From contig CM050664.1 of the NCBI GenBank assembly GCA_027574665.1, positions 18,316,774-18,380,773 on the forward strand: 64,000 bases of DNA. Direction: 5' to 3'. A model generated the notes under the pieces. The model had not been told where the DNA came from. It ran no database searches and worked only from the letters and a program-made list of their open reading frames with translations. Both the position numbers and the translations under genes were made by a program. The stretch comes from Rhynochetos jubatus. Its lineage: Eukaryota; Chordata; Aves; Eurypygiformes; Rhynochetidae. This document shows, piece after piece, positions 12,591-26,130 of this stretch (its first letter is position 1; every line of letters begins with the position of its first letter).

Positions 12591-12665
12591 GATCCTGGCA
12601 GGTCTCCAGTGCAAGATGATGGTAAAACTCCCATTGCCTCATTAGGGGCAGGATTTTATACTAGG
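12591..12665. repeat. relic of ancient palindromic amniote repeat
   Basis: GTAAAACTCCCATTGCCTCA followed by TTAGGGGCAGGATTTTATAC closely follows the family pattern 'aaactcccattgacttcaatgggagcaggatttgg'. Identified by eye and from memory. Confidence 0.4.
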
Positions 12666-15600
12666 TTTTGCTAAGAGTTCATTCTCAACAAGATTTTTAT
12701 CCTCAAAAGAAAGAAAAGCAGGAGATGCATCTCATTGGGCTTCTGCTATTGCTATTTAGGTGGGAAGCACTTCAATGCTATAGTCAGGTCTGGATTTAGC
12801 AGCTTGGTTGGTGATGGGAAATGGCCTTCAAGAGCTTTGTTAGCCATTGTTAGGAGATGGAGTCTTTCATGAGGAGGTGCTTACAATCTCTGACTGTATA
12901 GCATCCGCAGAGTAATGCTCTGGTGGGAGCATGCTGTGGAAATGATGTGTGGAGAGGAGGTCTCTCACAGCCTCTTATTGAACGTGCTCATTCACCTACA
13001 TCTCAAAATCGTGGAGGTGTGTAGATGTGCTCTGAATTCCAAGGGGCAGGTTTCTACTTTATATTTTGTTCCTTTCTATTCTTAGCATGTGGTGGCAAGT
13101 TGGACAAATTGCTTATAAACCTCAAGACCCTCCCTAGGATTCGTTGGATCCCTGGGCTAAGCCTATCTAGGTCTCAGAGCAGCTGATGATGTGTTTCCAT
13201 GCACCCCTGAACATTAGTGAGTGGTCTATCTGTGGTGAATGTATTAGTGGGAAGATTCCAGCCTCTTCTGTAAAAACACTTAAAATGGAAAGTTTGCATA
13301 GTATTCGTTTTGTTTTTCTGTCCATGGAGATGGTTTGGGAACTGACAGAAAGGAAGTAACAGTTTTTTGTCTTGTAACTTTGAGACTTGCTGCCCAGATG
13401 TGATACCTGAGCTAGTACAGATTCCACTGAAATGAATGTAGACTTTTTTGCTTTGGTTTTAGTAAACCATGTATTGGTTCCTCTGTCTACATATTAGTAA
13501 TTATGAGAAGAATCATGAGTTGCTGTAACTACTAATATGCTTAATTTTCATCCTGATTAAAGGCAGAAGGAATTTATCAAAGCAAAAATGGAAATTATTT
13601 GGTCCCAGATGTGGAGTCATGTTATTGCATGTAAAAAACGTTGGCTGACAGACTGGATGAAATGCATGTCTCTTCTGGAGGACCTTTATCCATTGTGTAC
13701 CTAAAAGAAAATGTATTTAAAATACAGTATATGTTCCACACAGATTTTATTTTGGGTGTCTTTTAGAGAAAACTTCTTTGGGGTTTTTTTTGAGGGACAT
13801 TATCTGCATGAAAATCACATATTCATAGGAACATCTGTGCCTTCATATTACAAGAATGTGTGTCTGTAAATGAAAGAATACAAGGATGGGTGTAGTGTGG
13901 TTCTCCTGGGTGTGGGATGATGCTTTGTCCGTAACAGCAGCACTGAAAAGACGAGGTGTATTTACTGCTACTTTCTTTGCTGAAGCCTTTAATTTCGGAG
14001 ATCCTTAGACTGATTTATTTTCAGGATCTCTCTGTAAGTCACTGCCTTGGTATGGGAAAGCATGGAGGTAATTTAAAAATGTCTTCTCTGTCTTACGATA
14101 ATACTGCTTCCGTAGTGCAGATGATGTCTAAGCTGCCTTTAAACTACCTTGTGTATCTGGAGAAGTATAGTGCTGGCAGTACAGGAGTAGTTATAGGCCA
14201 AAAAGCCCACTGAAAAGCAAGCTTAAAAAGTAGCAATAGAATTCTTTACAGTCCTTAAAAAAAAGACCTTATATCTACTATTTGATGAAACATAGTGCTC
14301 CAGACAGCACAGAAAGGAAAATATGGATTCACATTATCCATCTGCCTTTGTGGGATTACTTTAAAAAGGCTCTTTGGGGTGGGGGAAAACCCTTCATTTT
14401 TAATTCAAGAAGGCCACTGCTAGAATACAGACAGGAGCATTCCTGGAGTTTTTTCCTGTTCCTTCTCTTTCTGAATGACTGCAGTCTCTAAGGGGAACGT
14501 GAACACTACCATTAGCAGGGCGTGAAGAGAGTGCTGTGTTGCTTTTCAACAAGTGGGCAGATAGAATAACTTGGAAAGGAGATCTGAGGGGAAAGGAGGC
14601 TCAGACCCATGCACCTTTGGTTAATGAGCCATCTCAGTCCTGTAACAGTCCCTCCAATAATTCCTGAGTAGGGCTATTTCCTTGCAAGAGTTGAAGGACA
14701 TTACACAGCCGCAGTCTTCTCTTTCCCTTCTTGTCCCTGTCTTGTTTCTGCACTTGATAAGCAGAAAGCTTTGCTGCAAATTGACAGAAGTCCCAGTGGT
14801 TTCATAGCAATCAACAGCTTCCTGCAGGCTTTGCAAGGTGTGCTGATGTGAAGGCTGGAATGATGAGCAATTCAGTTTGCACCGATGTCTGGGTCTGCAG
14901 TCACTGCCTGAGTGCATTGAGATCAGTAGGGTCTCTTGTTGGACCTCAGGTGTGATTTCCCTGTGGAGAGGCTTGCTCCCTGAAGCTTCACTCTTTTACA
15001 CTGAAGTTCTCTTTATTTATTCTGTGATAGTAGCCTTATAATAAAGGCCCCATGTGCCAATTTATTTTAATGAATTAGACTTATAGGAAGCCATCAACAC
15101 AGGACTAGCCTGTGTCAAAGCCATCAGCGTGACATGGCATGGCTTTATCTGCCCCTTCATAGCACTTCAGCAGGGCAACACATGACGAGGAGACGGTGAG
15201 CCAAAGGGAAATGTACTCTTGCAAGCACAGTTCTTTGGAGCCTAACCAGGTCATGGCAATGCTGATATGACTAGGTGGCCTTTGTGGTGAATGAGACTCG
15301 AGGACCAGGTTGTCCTAGTAACCTGTGTGCTGGGATCCCTTTGTAGTGGACCACAAGAGGGAGGTAGATACTGCTTTATTGCCAAGGCAGACAGCATACA
15401 GCAGGGAGATGCAATCGGAGTGGTACATGCGAGCAGGGAGGCTGGTCAGAACTGTAAAACCCAGACCTGAGGTGAGCTGCTAAGGTCTGGCAGTCATCTT
15501 CACCTTTCAGTAGTCAGACTCACAGTGTTTTTCAACAGGAGCACTGTCACTGTGTTGCCCATTTTACAGGTGGACAATCTGAGTTACAAAACTATAATGT

Positions 15601-18600
15601 GAGCTGACATGGACTAAAGGAGAGAAGAAGAGCTGGGTGACAAGGCACTGGATGCCTGTCTCTGGCCTAGGACGGTCTGTAGAGGGCAAAGGCCTCTTCC
15701 TCATCTTATCCTTACGCACTTGCTAGGAAATACCTGCATTGTTGCAATATTTGTCATATTGTGTGCTACTCTGATGTTCCTCAGTGCTCAAAGGTAGCTG
15801 GTTTTGTATCAGCTGTTATAGATATTTTTTCAGGTCTCCCCACATGGGAACATGTGCTGGAAACTTTCTTAAGAAGAAGTTTTGCAGTGCTTTGTTAGAG
15901 AGCTGTGACCCTTCTTCTGAAATGCTAGTGTTGCCCTTGGTTTTCAGCAAAGATGAGCACATCTTTACAACTTCACATAATTATATTTTATGATAACCTG
16001 ATGCTAATGTGAACACCAAATTGAATGTAAGAATCTAATTGTGTACTTCCTGTTGAATAATGCAAGGCAGTGGCAGTCATTAGCCTTGTACTGTCTGAGA
16101 ATGCAAGGCTCTTCCCTTTGTGGAAAGCACATAAACAGAAGAGAAAGAAACAAAATCTTTTCACAAGGTTGTCATTGTTCCTTTCTCTCAAATCAGAAGC
16201 AGTGTCTTAGTGAATCAGATTCCCAGCATTGAGCATTCCCTGATGTGCCAGACACTTAAAAAGAGGGTGTAAAACATGTTGTACCAGCTAGCAAGTCACA
16301 CTAGCTTCTTTGCAATCAGTGGTTGCACTAAATGCCCATCTGGTCTTGGAATGTGTAGTTCTCTGCTAATGTGGGTAAGTGAAAGGAGAGGAAGGAAATG
16401 AAAAGTTTGATGGAGAGGCTGAAAGACAGAAAGAATGAGAAGTATCAAATGGGCCAGCAGTCTATTCTAATGCCACCTGTTTCTGGGTGACTGCTTTCAT
16501 AACATTCTGCAAAGTGTCTGGGTCCATATATTTCCAGGTTCACCTGCAGATTTCGAGACAGTGTGAGGTCTTGATATTCAAAGCTCCTTGCAGTAAGGAA
16601 TCTTCCACATGGAGAGGGTTGGAGGAGGAAGAGGAATTTTGCTTGGGAGGTAAAATCTGCAACTGTTCAACTGAAACAGAATGCAAGACATAAGAACCTA
16701 CAGACCTAGCTCATTAATGACATTTGGTAATGGACTGCAACATTTTGACAAGGCTTTCAAAACTATTGTTTTCAAATATCTGACCCAAGTTTTGGATGCT
16801 CAGTGCTTCTACAAATCTAGGCCTTAGTATGGGGCTATTCATCAACTTAGAGAATTGAAAAGTAACTCTGCAACAAGAGGAAATTACAAATGGAATAACA
16901 GACCAAAGTTTTCCTCATCTGTGCCACAGCCTTCCATTCTGTCCCACTGGTGTTTAGGGGCAAAAGAAGAGACTAGAGGGGATCTTTTCCTTAAGGCAGT
17001 CTCCCAGCAGGAGAGAATTTTCCTCTTTAGCAGGCAGAGACCTGGGAGTGAGATTAAGAAAATCTTGAAGGTTAGCCTTATCCCCAGTGCAACTTGTGTG
17101 TAGTGCTGGCACTGGGAAGAGTGAGAGGATTTAATCCATAGTGTGGTTCTCTGGTCTGTCCTGTGCAGTCATGTCTCACGTATAAACAGTCCTTATACTC
17201 TTTTATTCACTTTGGTGGGATTCTGACTTGCACTATGGGAGATCCATGTAGCATCACGTACCTGGATATCCTTCCTATCTGTCAACGGAGCTCGGTGGTA
17301 CGTGTATCTGACAAGCCAGCAACTCCATGGTTCTATGTGTAGGTAAAAGCCCTAAAGGAGGTCCAAGTGACAGCTACACACAGTTAAAGTTTGAGAGCAT
17401 ATCATTACGTCTGTTGGTTTGCACTGGGAGTACCAGCTGCTGATACACAGCAGTAGCAGCTCTGACTCACTATTGTTCCTGTTTCTGGCAATCGCAATAT
17501 TTGCAATCACCATTGGGCTAATTGTTATGAGAAGTGCCACTCTGCTTCACACATCTGATGCGTGTTGATTGTAGTTGTATAACAGAACAGTTTATAACCT
17601 TCTGCTTCTCGTCTGCACAAAAGGAATGTTTCTTTTCACCCTTGTGACACTCAAAAAATTAACAGCTGTCTCAGCTGGAGCTGTGCATGATCTAAGACTT
17701 GGGCCTGTTGTCTTCTGTCATACAGCTCCCTTTACTGCTTTAGGGCAAGCTATGGAAGTAAGGGCTTGCTTATGTGAGTAAGTGTGGTGGGTTGTGCCTT
17801 CAGGTTACAATGGTGATACTCTGAATTTCTAAGAGTTCCGCTCTCTGAAGGTGCAAATCACTGCACCTAATGTTGACTTGATGTGATGTGGGGAGAGTAT
17901 GCGCATAGCAGAAGTCTCAGTGCCTTGTCTGGATGACCTGGTCAGAGTGGCCTCTGATCGAAGCACTGCAATCACTCATGGTGTTCTGGGGCCAAACTTT
18001 TCTTCTGTGGCCTTCAGTGGATAGGAAGGATGCTCCTGGCTACTGAGTAATTTACAGACTCAGTCTCACAGATGTGTGTGTATGAAAGATGATGGTAGCG
18101 TAAGTTTGGTTGCCTTTCCCTTGAGTTGAAGGCTTATGATTTGCTGTTAAGTCTCATGCAGGATATGAGTGGTTTGGGAGAATCCCTACCACTTTCCTTT
18201 TTCCTCATGTTCCTTCTGGACCTGCATAAATCCTAAATCCCAGGCTTGTTTGGCACTGCCCAGATGCATTGCTTATGTGCGAGTCAGGTGGGCTAGGCTT
18301 GGGACTCTGCCAGTGCTGACATACTATTGCAATCTTCCTTTCTTGTGAGATGCCGCCTGCTCTGCTCTTTGTTTTTCTTCCTGATTTTGATCAAATATAT
18401 ACAATTAAGTTTATATGTAATATGAAGGTAATCATATTGTGAGCTTTTCTTGTATCTGTAGGCTGACTAAAAATGGTCAGTAAGATTTTTCTTAATGTCA
18501 AAAGCAAGTATCGAAATGTTTCCAGGGTTGTATTTCTATCTCTACAATGTGCAGGTTGTAAGGTGAGGGAGAGATTTCCTGTGGGGCTGTTTCACTCTGT

Positions 18601-19376
18601 GCTTACCTTTCCCACTACACTTCTACTCCCTGCTATAAATGGGCTTTTGGATAGATTTATTTCTCATCTGAAAAGCTAACTTCCTCTTTTGGTAATTTAT
18701 CTTCTTTTTATTTTGCCTTGCTTAGTGTCAGATCTTGGGAGAGGAACATTTTAACGATGGTTATTTGAGGATTTTAAAGCAGCAATTCTGGGCCATATTT
18801 AAAAAGAATATTATTTTCCTGCTGAGAGAAGGAAGCAATGTCTGTGTTTTTCTGTGAGATTGCTTAACTCTCAGCCTTCCCATGTTGAGACTGCTTATGC
18901 CTTTGTCTCATTTTATTATGGCAGATCCTTCTTTTTCAGGCTTGTTTTGTACTGGTCAGTGTTTCCCAACTCAGAATTTGTTGTCCAGCCCTAGTCATCC
19001 TTAGAAATAAAGCTGTGCCATTCAGTTGCTAGTGATGGTCCCCACAGTTAGTGTAAACTTGGAACCAGCTGCCTGCTTGTTTGTGACTGCTTCGCACACT
19101 GTGATCCCTGGGCCTTGTGGGCACTGAGTGAGGGAACAAGAAACCCTTTGCTCTGTGAGTGGCTTAAGGCAGAAGTCTTGTGTTGGTGACCTTTAGCAGC
19201 CTTCAGCATGAATTAACAGGCCACTTTACCAAAGGCTGAGTCAAGTCTCCCCCACTACTGGCCTTGGTCTGACACTCTGTACGTGCTGACGGCCTCAGCC
19301 AGTTCCCTGGGGCTCTGCAGCCAGCGCCAGGCACAGGGCTGTGCGTGTTACATTGGCGAGCACCTTGCTCACGTAC
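12666..19376. other. non-genic single-copy DNA
   Basis: No supported gene. The bases TTGCCCATTTTACAGGTGGA near 15557-15576 weakly echo the MIR/L3 tail motif but lack its neighbours. A purine-rich patch lies at about 16380-16450. Other frames are short and uninformative. Confidence 0.6.
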
Positions 19377-19544
19377 CTGCACTGGGACTGCATCCATGAG
19401 CAGTTGCGCCTCGAGGTTAGTAAGGGCATCCTTCACAGATGTGTCTGGCTGGACATTTAACCTCGTTTTAGTATAGCTGTGCTTGAAACTGGTGCATTTT
19501 CTGCTTCTGGAGCTGGAGGGAGGAAATTGCCTCGCTGAGGTACA
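19377..19544 (-). other. candidate exon, 56 codons, unknown protein
   Basis: On the minus strand a 168-base open stretch is preceded by a CATACAG acceptor-like end and followed at once by a GTACGTGAG donor-like start. The border-to-border length is exactly 56 codons, so the exon would be phase 0 at both ends. It lies inside an open frame that runs from 19622 to 19203. The translation is serine and basic rich at first (including PPSSSRSRK) and ends in a helix-like segment, SVKDALTNLEAQLLMDAVPV. The region has more CpG than its surroundings. I do not recognise the protein, the upstream pyrimidine tract is only moderate, and no partner exon was found. A chance frame is the main alternative. Confidence 0.22.
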
Positions 19545-22210
19545 CTGTATGATTAACAAGAAGTGTTCAAGCAGACACTGAACTTTAAATAGGAGACAAG
19601 GTACATTTAATAATTCTAGCATGCACTTAAATACCTTTGTGAATCTAGATTTTGATTACTTAAGAGCTGCATTTCCTTGAAATCCTTGAAAGTCCTTAGG
19701 GCATAACTCAATTTCACTAGGCTTCCAAGGGAGCTAAGGCCACAAGCTCTGATGCCTGTGAAAGTTTTACAAGTTAACCCACCTAAGCATGCCATAACAC
19801 TAAGGATAATAAATTAAATGTGTGTTTATAACAACAAAAGAAGTACTGTCAAAAAGCACACTAGGAGGCTTAGGGGTTGTATGAAAGGAAGATAGTTGTG
19901 GAAGAGAATGGATCTGGTGGACAACATCACAACACGTTTCTGGGAAATGGCACGCAACAACATTTTCTAATCCTTCAGGAGCAGAGAAAAGGCTTTCACC
20001 TCACTGCTTTTAGCACTTACATGTTGTGGCTTGGCTTTATACTTAAATCCCAATAATTTAATATTGAGCTGAGAGTAAATGTCTTTGGAAACAGGAGGGT
20101 GAGAATGGCAGCCTGCAATCTGGAAGGCTTGATGTTTAGGCCTCATTTTTCATTTTCTTTTTGAGTGTAAAGAAAATGCTCTTGATACATTGATAACCAA
20201 TCACTGCTTTTTGCTTCTTAAGTAAAAAGGTTGAGTGGGTGTTTGCAGAGTGACATCTTCTGCATGCACAACTCTTCTTTGCATGGTTTTGCCCTGTCAT
20301 TCATATCTCACATGGTTAGCTGAAGCATTGACATTGTTTTGGAAGATGAAGAGGTTTTTCCTTCCAAATTATTCCTGCTTATGCTACTTTACTTAATTTT
20401 CCTTAAACACAGATCAGCCCATTGACTTACTAACCATGCAGAGAGAGGAACCAATCCTGTAAGTACCAGAGGATAAATCTATCGGGCAGAGAAGCAGGAC
20501 TTTGTGTTAGCAAGAAGTCAATACAAGACTGTTGTCCTGAAGTCCATAATCTATTTAAGCTCTTGTCTCAACACACACTAGTATGTACATTTTCCTGTTG
20601 AGTCATCAGCGTTTGCTCTGAGAAGTGTGTATGTACTGTGTTGGGTAGGGACCAGTGCTGTCTTCTGCTCCCTGAGCATGGGTCTGCCCATGTGGTTGGT
20701 GTACTTACCTGGGCCAAGGCTTCCAGGCTTCAAGTGGAAATCTTCATTATTTGACTCCCAGATATTCTTGTGCTGTCTTGGCAAAACTAGAGAAAAAAAA
20801 AAATCACTGGGTAGTAGTATTTCCAATATAACAAATGTACTTAGCAGGTTTCTGTTAATTATTCCACAGAACTTATAAATTGACCCTTTTGTTTTCTTAA
20901 AGTAATGAAGAAATTCTGTCTCCGTTCCAAACCCATATGCACTGTTCTCTTGTGGAAATATGCAAACCAAAAAGTTTTCTTGAAAGGATTTATTTTTATA
21001 GATTCTAAAAAGGAATTTCAAACCTACCACACTCTGAATATATCACCTGGTGAGGAGGGATTGTTTATTGCTCTTCTGGGGTTTTTTGTTCCTGTATCAC
21101 TGCTTTGCACCAGTAGCTTCTGGTATGTTGTCTTCATGAACTAGTGTTATATTCCCACTTCTCTCTCCTGTACGTCACAAATGGAGACTCTAGTTAAAAA
21201 TCTGCTCATTTCTCCTGTTAAATGTTTCCAGCTGAGAGACAAATCAGGCCTGTATCATTTTGATTTGGTAGCTGTCATTGTCATTTTCCTCTGAGGCACT
21301 TTTAGTAAACTGTGACCATGATTGTTTTGTAGCTATTGCTTTCAGACATGCCATGTACTACTTCTGTCAAAGCCAGGAAATATGTCTTAGCCTAATTATG
21401 GTGTTTGTGAGGAACAAACTTATCAACTGAGTTCCAGTTTATTATTTCCAAAGATAGACTTAAATAGATGTATGTACATAATGTGGTGGCTCTTGGTGTG
21501 GTCAGGGAAGCTGACAGTGAAACCTGGGAGAGAGGAAGTGGCATGTGGATGTTATAGCTCTTGCTGCTGGTTTGTTTCCGGTCCTGACCAAAGGAAATGG
21601 GTGAAGGATATTTGATGTTTTGTCCCACTTTAGTTAACCAGCCATGTTTTGACTTGTGGGTTTTGGTTTTTGGGGTTTTTTTTTTTGAGGTGATTGAACT
21701 GCAGCACTTGTAGGCAGTTCTCTACACAGACACAGTTCGTACAGTTGATGTAGTATAGACACAAATACTGAGCAAGGTTTCGTTTTAATCGTAAAGATGA
21801 GTTGCCTTCTGGAGATTGATTTTCCTGCTTCTCTTTAGAAATCTGCTCATAAAACGTCAGGTTGCTGTATGCTGAATAGCCACTAACTGCCTGTGCAGTG
21901 CTTGATTTTACATGTGGAACCATGAAATAGATAGCAAAACTGTTGTGTGAAAGTGGCAGGTAAAGAATACTTATTGGTTATGTGTTTCATAAGGCTTTGT
22001 GGAAATCTCCTACTCTGGGATTTGACCATTGCATTGCCTGGTACCACAGAATTTCCTCTTCTTCCCTGTATGCCATGAGGAATAAATGGAAGGTCTTGCC
22101 TGGGTGACCCTTTTCCCAGCAGAAGGACATAAGTAAAATCCAGAGGGAGTGTTGTCAGGGTCTATCTGGTAAAGAGAACTTTACAACATGGAGAAATCAG
22201 ATGGATTAAA
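19545..22210. other. non-genic single-copy DNA
   Basis: No supported gene. A 150-codon minus-strand frame at 20578-21030 overlaps open plus-strand frames of about 80 codons and shows no domain, so it looks like chance. A short A tract lies near 20790 and a T tract near 21680. Confidence 0.6.
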
Positions 22211-22326
22211 GGATAAAGACAGCTTTCTGAAATTCCAGGGCTGGGAGTTCTTTTCTGATTGTAAATAAGGATCAAGATACCTTTCTGAAATTCCATGGCT
22301 GGGAGTTCTTTTCTGATTGTAAATAA
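22211..22326 (+). repeat. 58-bp tandem duplication, two copies
   Basis: Copy one spans 22211-22268 and copy two 22269-22326, directly abutting. They differ at four positions of 58 (about 93% identical). Both carry the run TTTCTGAAATTCCA, then a G or T difference, then GGCTGGGAGTTCTTTTC and GATTGTAAATAA. The duplication is relatively recent compared with the ancient repeats around it. No coding function is evident. Confidence 0.95.
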
Positions 22327-25300
22327 CCTATTACAAGTTTATCACAAAGGATTATGCTACATAATCAAATTACTAAATTAAATAAGTAATCTCCAGAAAA
22401 TGTAACTTGTTACATGTTTTCAATGGGTTATAACTAATAGAAAATTCTTGTTTGTTTAGATTTGTCTTGCAGTGTGTTCTTTAATGAAGTTACCTTTGTG
22501 TAATTGATGCAATGTATGTCTTCATACATAACGGCAGTTTCTCGAGCTAGACTTGGGGTCCTTTCTGGAAATGTTGATGCAAGAGTGAGTCGACTTACCA
22601 GAAAAACACTAACCACCTATGTAGCTCTGAGTTCTGTATTTACAGTGGAGCTCTTAAATGCAAGAATGCCATGTACATACAAGTCCGGCCTTATTCTCAG
22701 TGTCTTCTCTTTCATTATGGGTATTTCTAGTCTGTTCCATGTCTGAGGATGGGTGTGCACTGTTTGCAAAATTCTGCTGCCCATATTTGTCTTGCGATAT
22801 TTAATGAGTACTTTTTCACAAGGTTGTGCTAGTTGAGTTAGCTCAGGATTCCCTCTGTGTCAGGGCAAAAACCCGAGAGTGGCTGTATGTATGCCTGGTG
22901 TCAGAAAATGTCTTTAGAAGAGCAGAGCAACATAATAATAGTGCACATGTGGCTTACTCAAGAAAAAGTGAATCCAGTCTCTTCAGGAATAAGAGCTTTT
23001 CTTTTATTGGAACTTCTGTTATTCCAGAACAAAATTCCAGTCTGAAATGAAAAGCTGAAATATCAAGATTTCTGGCAGTTTGGAAATTAAAAAAATTAGT
23101 TTCAGATCAGTTTTATCACTTATTATCACAATATGAGAATACTTATTCAAATAAAATAGCTTTAATTGAAATACTGATTTTAACTAGTTTTGAATTTATT
23201 TTAGTTGTGTTGTTTAGCTTTTATGCTTTAATATTTATTTCTGAATCTATTCTGAAATATCAAAATGAAACAGATTTTCCATATTGAAGTGTAGCTGCTC
23301 TGGTAGCCTTGCATCAAAAAGGGAAGTGAAAAAAGGAGGTTTGAATTTATAGTCAACTCTTAACCTATATCTCAGAGAAAGCTAACCACAAGCTCCGCTC
23401 TTTATAAATGGAATATGAGGACTATAGACAGCTTCATTCTGAACCAGTGTCCTTGAATCCAGATGAGATGGTTTGCTTGACCCTGAGATGTCAAGGGTAT
23501 AGAAGTGGTTCTTTCTTTTCCAGTTTTGGGAAACGTCTCTTACCTTACCTGGGTCTGAACCGTTTGGAGGCAGTTTGTAGAGTGCACAATGCATACGCGT
23601 GGAACGCAGCAGCAGCCTCTGACACCTTGGCTCTGGGTAGCTGGGGAGCGATTTCACTGTCACTGACTGTGCGGGAAACAACTGTTATAATCAACATGGG
23701 ACGCTCAGGCTGTGGGAAAATTTTAAGAAATCAGTGATTTTTACATCTCTCAATTCTAGTGGTGTTAAAAGTTGATACTTAAGTGGAAAGTACTCTCTCT
23801 CTTCCCACCTAGATGTTTTATTTTCCTTTCTTTCTGATGGTTTCACCAAATGTCTTTCACTGACTCATGTTGGCCTTTCAAGGACTTGGTGTTACAACTT
23901 CCTTTCCTCCTTAATAAATCTTCCTGTGGTTTTGAACAATGGCAGAGAAGTGGTAGCCAGGACAGCTTAGACCATTAGAGTGATCACCTGTCGTATTTTA
24001 TCACTGGTAATTTTTCTCTAACCTAGCTGCCTATTGTTGTTTGTCCCTTTGTTGTTCCCAGGTAAAAATGTAATCAGTGAATTGGAAAGTTTTCAGGGGT
24101 AGTGGCTGTATTGAATAGGAACATCCTGCTTGCTTCAGGTTCAGATTTAGGCTAAGTGGGTCATCTTCCAGTTTTTGTCAGACTCAGCCTCATTTTGTGA
24201 ATGCAAGGGGATTAATAGTGGATGAAATGATTATATATAAAGCTTTTCTGTTGTTTCTTTTCAGAAAGCACATCTGCAAGCAACAGCTTCATTGTGTCAT
24301 GTCTGGGATCCTGATTAAACCAAAGTTAATATCCTTTTCTGATTCCTTACAGTTTAAGACACAGAGAGCCAGACCTGCTACCTGTGAATGATTGCGTGCT
24401 GTATTCTGGGGTGTTGCTTTGGGATAGTATTTAATGACATCGCTAAAATAAAACCCCACATATCGTCATCCTAAGACAAACCTATGTGAATTCAGACTTT
24501 TCATATTAATACAACTGATGCCTCAGCTGTAACTGGCAGACTTTACATTGTCCTTACCTCATATCGCCGTTGGTATTTAGTTCTGCTACAGTGTTTTCTT
24601 AGGGATTTCAATGTTTCACCTCCCAAGCTGCAACTCAAGTTGAAGGGTAACACTTTAAGTACCCAACTTCTACCACAACTTACCCTAATGACACAGAGAG
24701 ACTGTTCAGTATGCTGTGAAGTCCACTGGATAACAACATGAAGCAGACCAGATAGAGAATATTTTTCTGTGTAGTGGCTGATTGTAATCCAACCATATCC
24801 TCCTTTTACTTTTGATTTCTTAAAAATAAAAATATCCTAAGCAGGAGACGTAAGGTAAATCTTTGCCTAGTGAACCTGTTCATCAAAGCTTGTGATCATA
24901 AATCAGCAATTATCAGTGGCAATTTCTTGAGAACCACAGGGCTTGGAGCATGTGTATAAGATATCAAGGTGGCTGCAAATAAACCTCAGGGTGGTTCCCA
25001 GAGAGCCAGGGAGGCTTCTCTCATACTGTGATTACTCCCAGACAATGATCTATCCACCTCAATGTTTATACTGTGTTCAGTCTTGCTATTCTTATTGTTT
25101 ACTAAGTGGTGCTTAAAAAAAAAAAAAAAAAATCCAAGCCCAAAAACTTAACTGACATTTTTTTGTTATGGAAAAATGTTTTTGATAAATGCAGTAGTTC
25201 AAGGGATGTGGCGTCTGGCGTGGTTATGACCTCAGGGAAGAACAACACATGAGTTTGGACCTGTGCCTCCACATGTGCGTTTCAGGACAATTATGTCTGT

Positions 25301-25967
25301 GTTCCAGGCAGAAGGGAAAGCAGTAACTTTCCAGTTATCTAAATGCTTGTTTGGACCATTCCCCATCTTCATTATAACTGCACTTGGAGCCTGACCCTAA
25401 TATAAGGCAGCTGCCTGCTAGCACTTGGCATGAAATCTTTACAAACAAGCTGTTTCATAAATAAGTTTGTGTTTGGTACAGGTGAAGCAGAAAGTTTCCC
25501 TTTGTGGTTTTCTCCATCTCCTTGTTCTTTCTCTTTGGTCAGAGGAGTCTTGAGTCATGTTCCTATTTGGCTATTCTGCTTCCAGCTCAAATAGAATAGA
25601 TTACTCCTTGGCATTGGGTATTTACTAAATAAGTTTCAAGTAATTCCACCCTAGGAGCCAGGGGAATGTCTGCAGAGAGTGATGATGTCATTAAAAAAAA
25701 TACAGTGGGGTTGTACTGCAGCAGTGCAAAACACTGCGGTAATAAGAGTGCACTGAGAGCGAGTTCTGGGATTGAGAATTTTTGAGTGGGTTCCTGAGTT
25801 AAGCACCTAAATCAGTGACCTGCCTTTCAAAACAAATGAGCCTCTGACAGATTTCATTACCTTTAATTCTCCTTTCCCTCAGTTTGCCTGTCTGTCACAC
25901 GAATGGGATGCTTTAGCTCACTGCTGGGGTATAGCAGGACTTGATTCTTTTGTATTTTTTAACAGTG
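22327..25967. other. non-genic single-copy DNA
   Basis: No supported gene. The plus-strand frame at 23408-23737 (109 codons) is opposed by a 99-codon minus-strand frame and shows no recognised motif. An A18 run lies at 25115-25132. Confidence 0.6.
25115..25132 (+). repeat. poly(A) tract
   Basis: Eighteen uninterrupted A. No processed-gene body is recognisable upstream. Confidence 0.85.
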
Positions 25968-26130
25968 AAAAGATAGTCTAAGGCTAAAGCACTGGCATGA
26001 AACTGAGGAGACTGGGATTTCATTTCTGACTCTACCACAGAGTACACGTGACCTTGGGCAACTCATTTCATCTGTCTGTGCCATGGTTTTCAGCTGTAAA
26101 ATAGGGGAAATCCTATCTTTCACACAGCTT
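25968..26130 (+). mobile_element. ancient MIR-type CORE-SINE
   Basis: The sequence follows the MIR layout in order. A degenerate tRNA-like head is followed by GACTGGGATTTCATTTCTG and CTCTACCACAG (MIR: 'gggttcgaatcccggctctgccact'). Next come CGTGACCTTGGGCAACTCAT, TCTGTCTGTGCCATGGTTTT, CAGCTGTAAAATAGGGGAAA and a short CCTATCTTTCACACAG tail. The most conserved part, GTGACCTTGGGCAA, is intact. MIR elements were amplified early in amniote history, so a bird copy is expected to be old and heavily mutated, as here. It reads on the plus strand. Confidence 0.8.

Noticed and set aside
15557-15600. MIR/L3-like TTGCCCATTTTACAGGTGGA
   Set aside because: A single short match with no ordered neighbouring motifs.
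20578-21030. 150-codon minus-strand frame
   Set aside because: No recognisable motif, and plus-strand frames cover the same bases. AT-rich chance frame.
23408-23737. 109-codon plus-strand frame with some CpG
   Set aside because: Opposed by a 99-codon minus-strand frame, with no motif and no convincing splice donor near its end.
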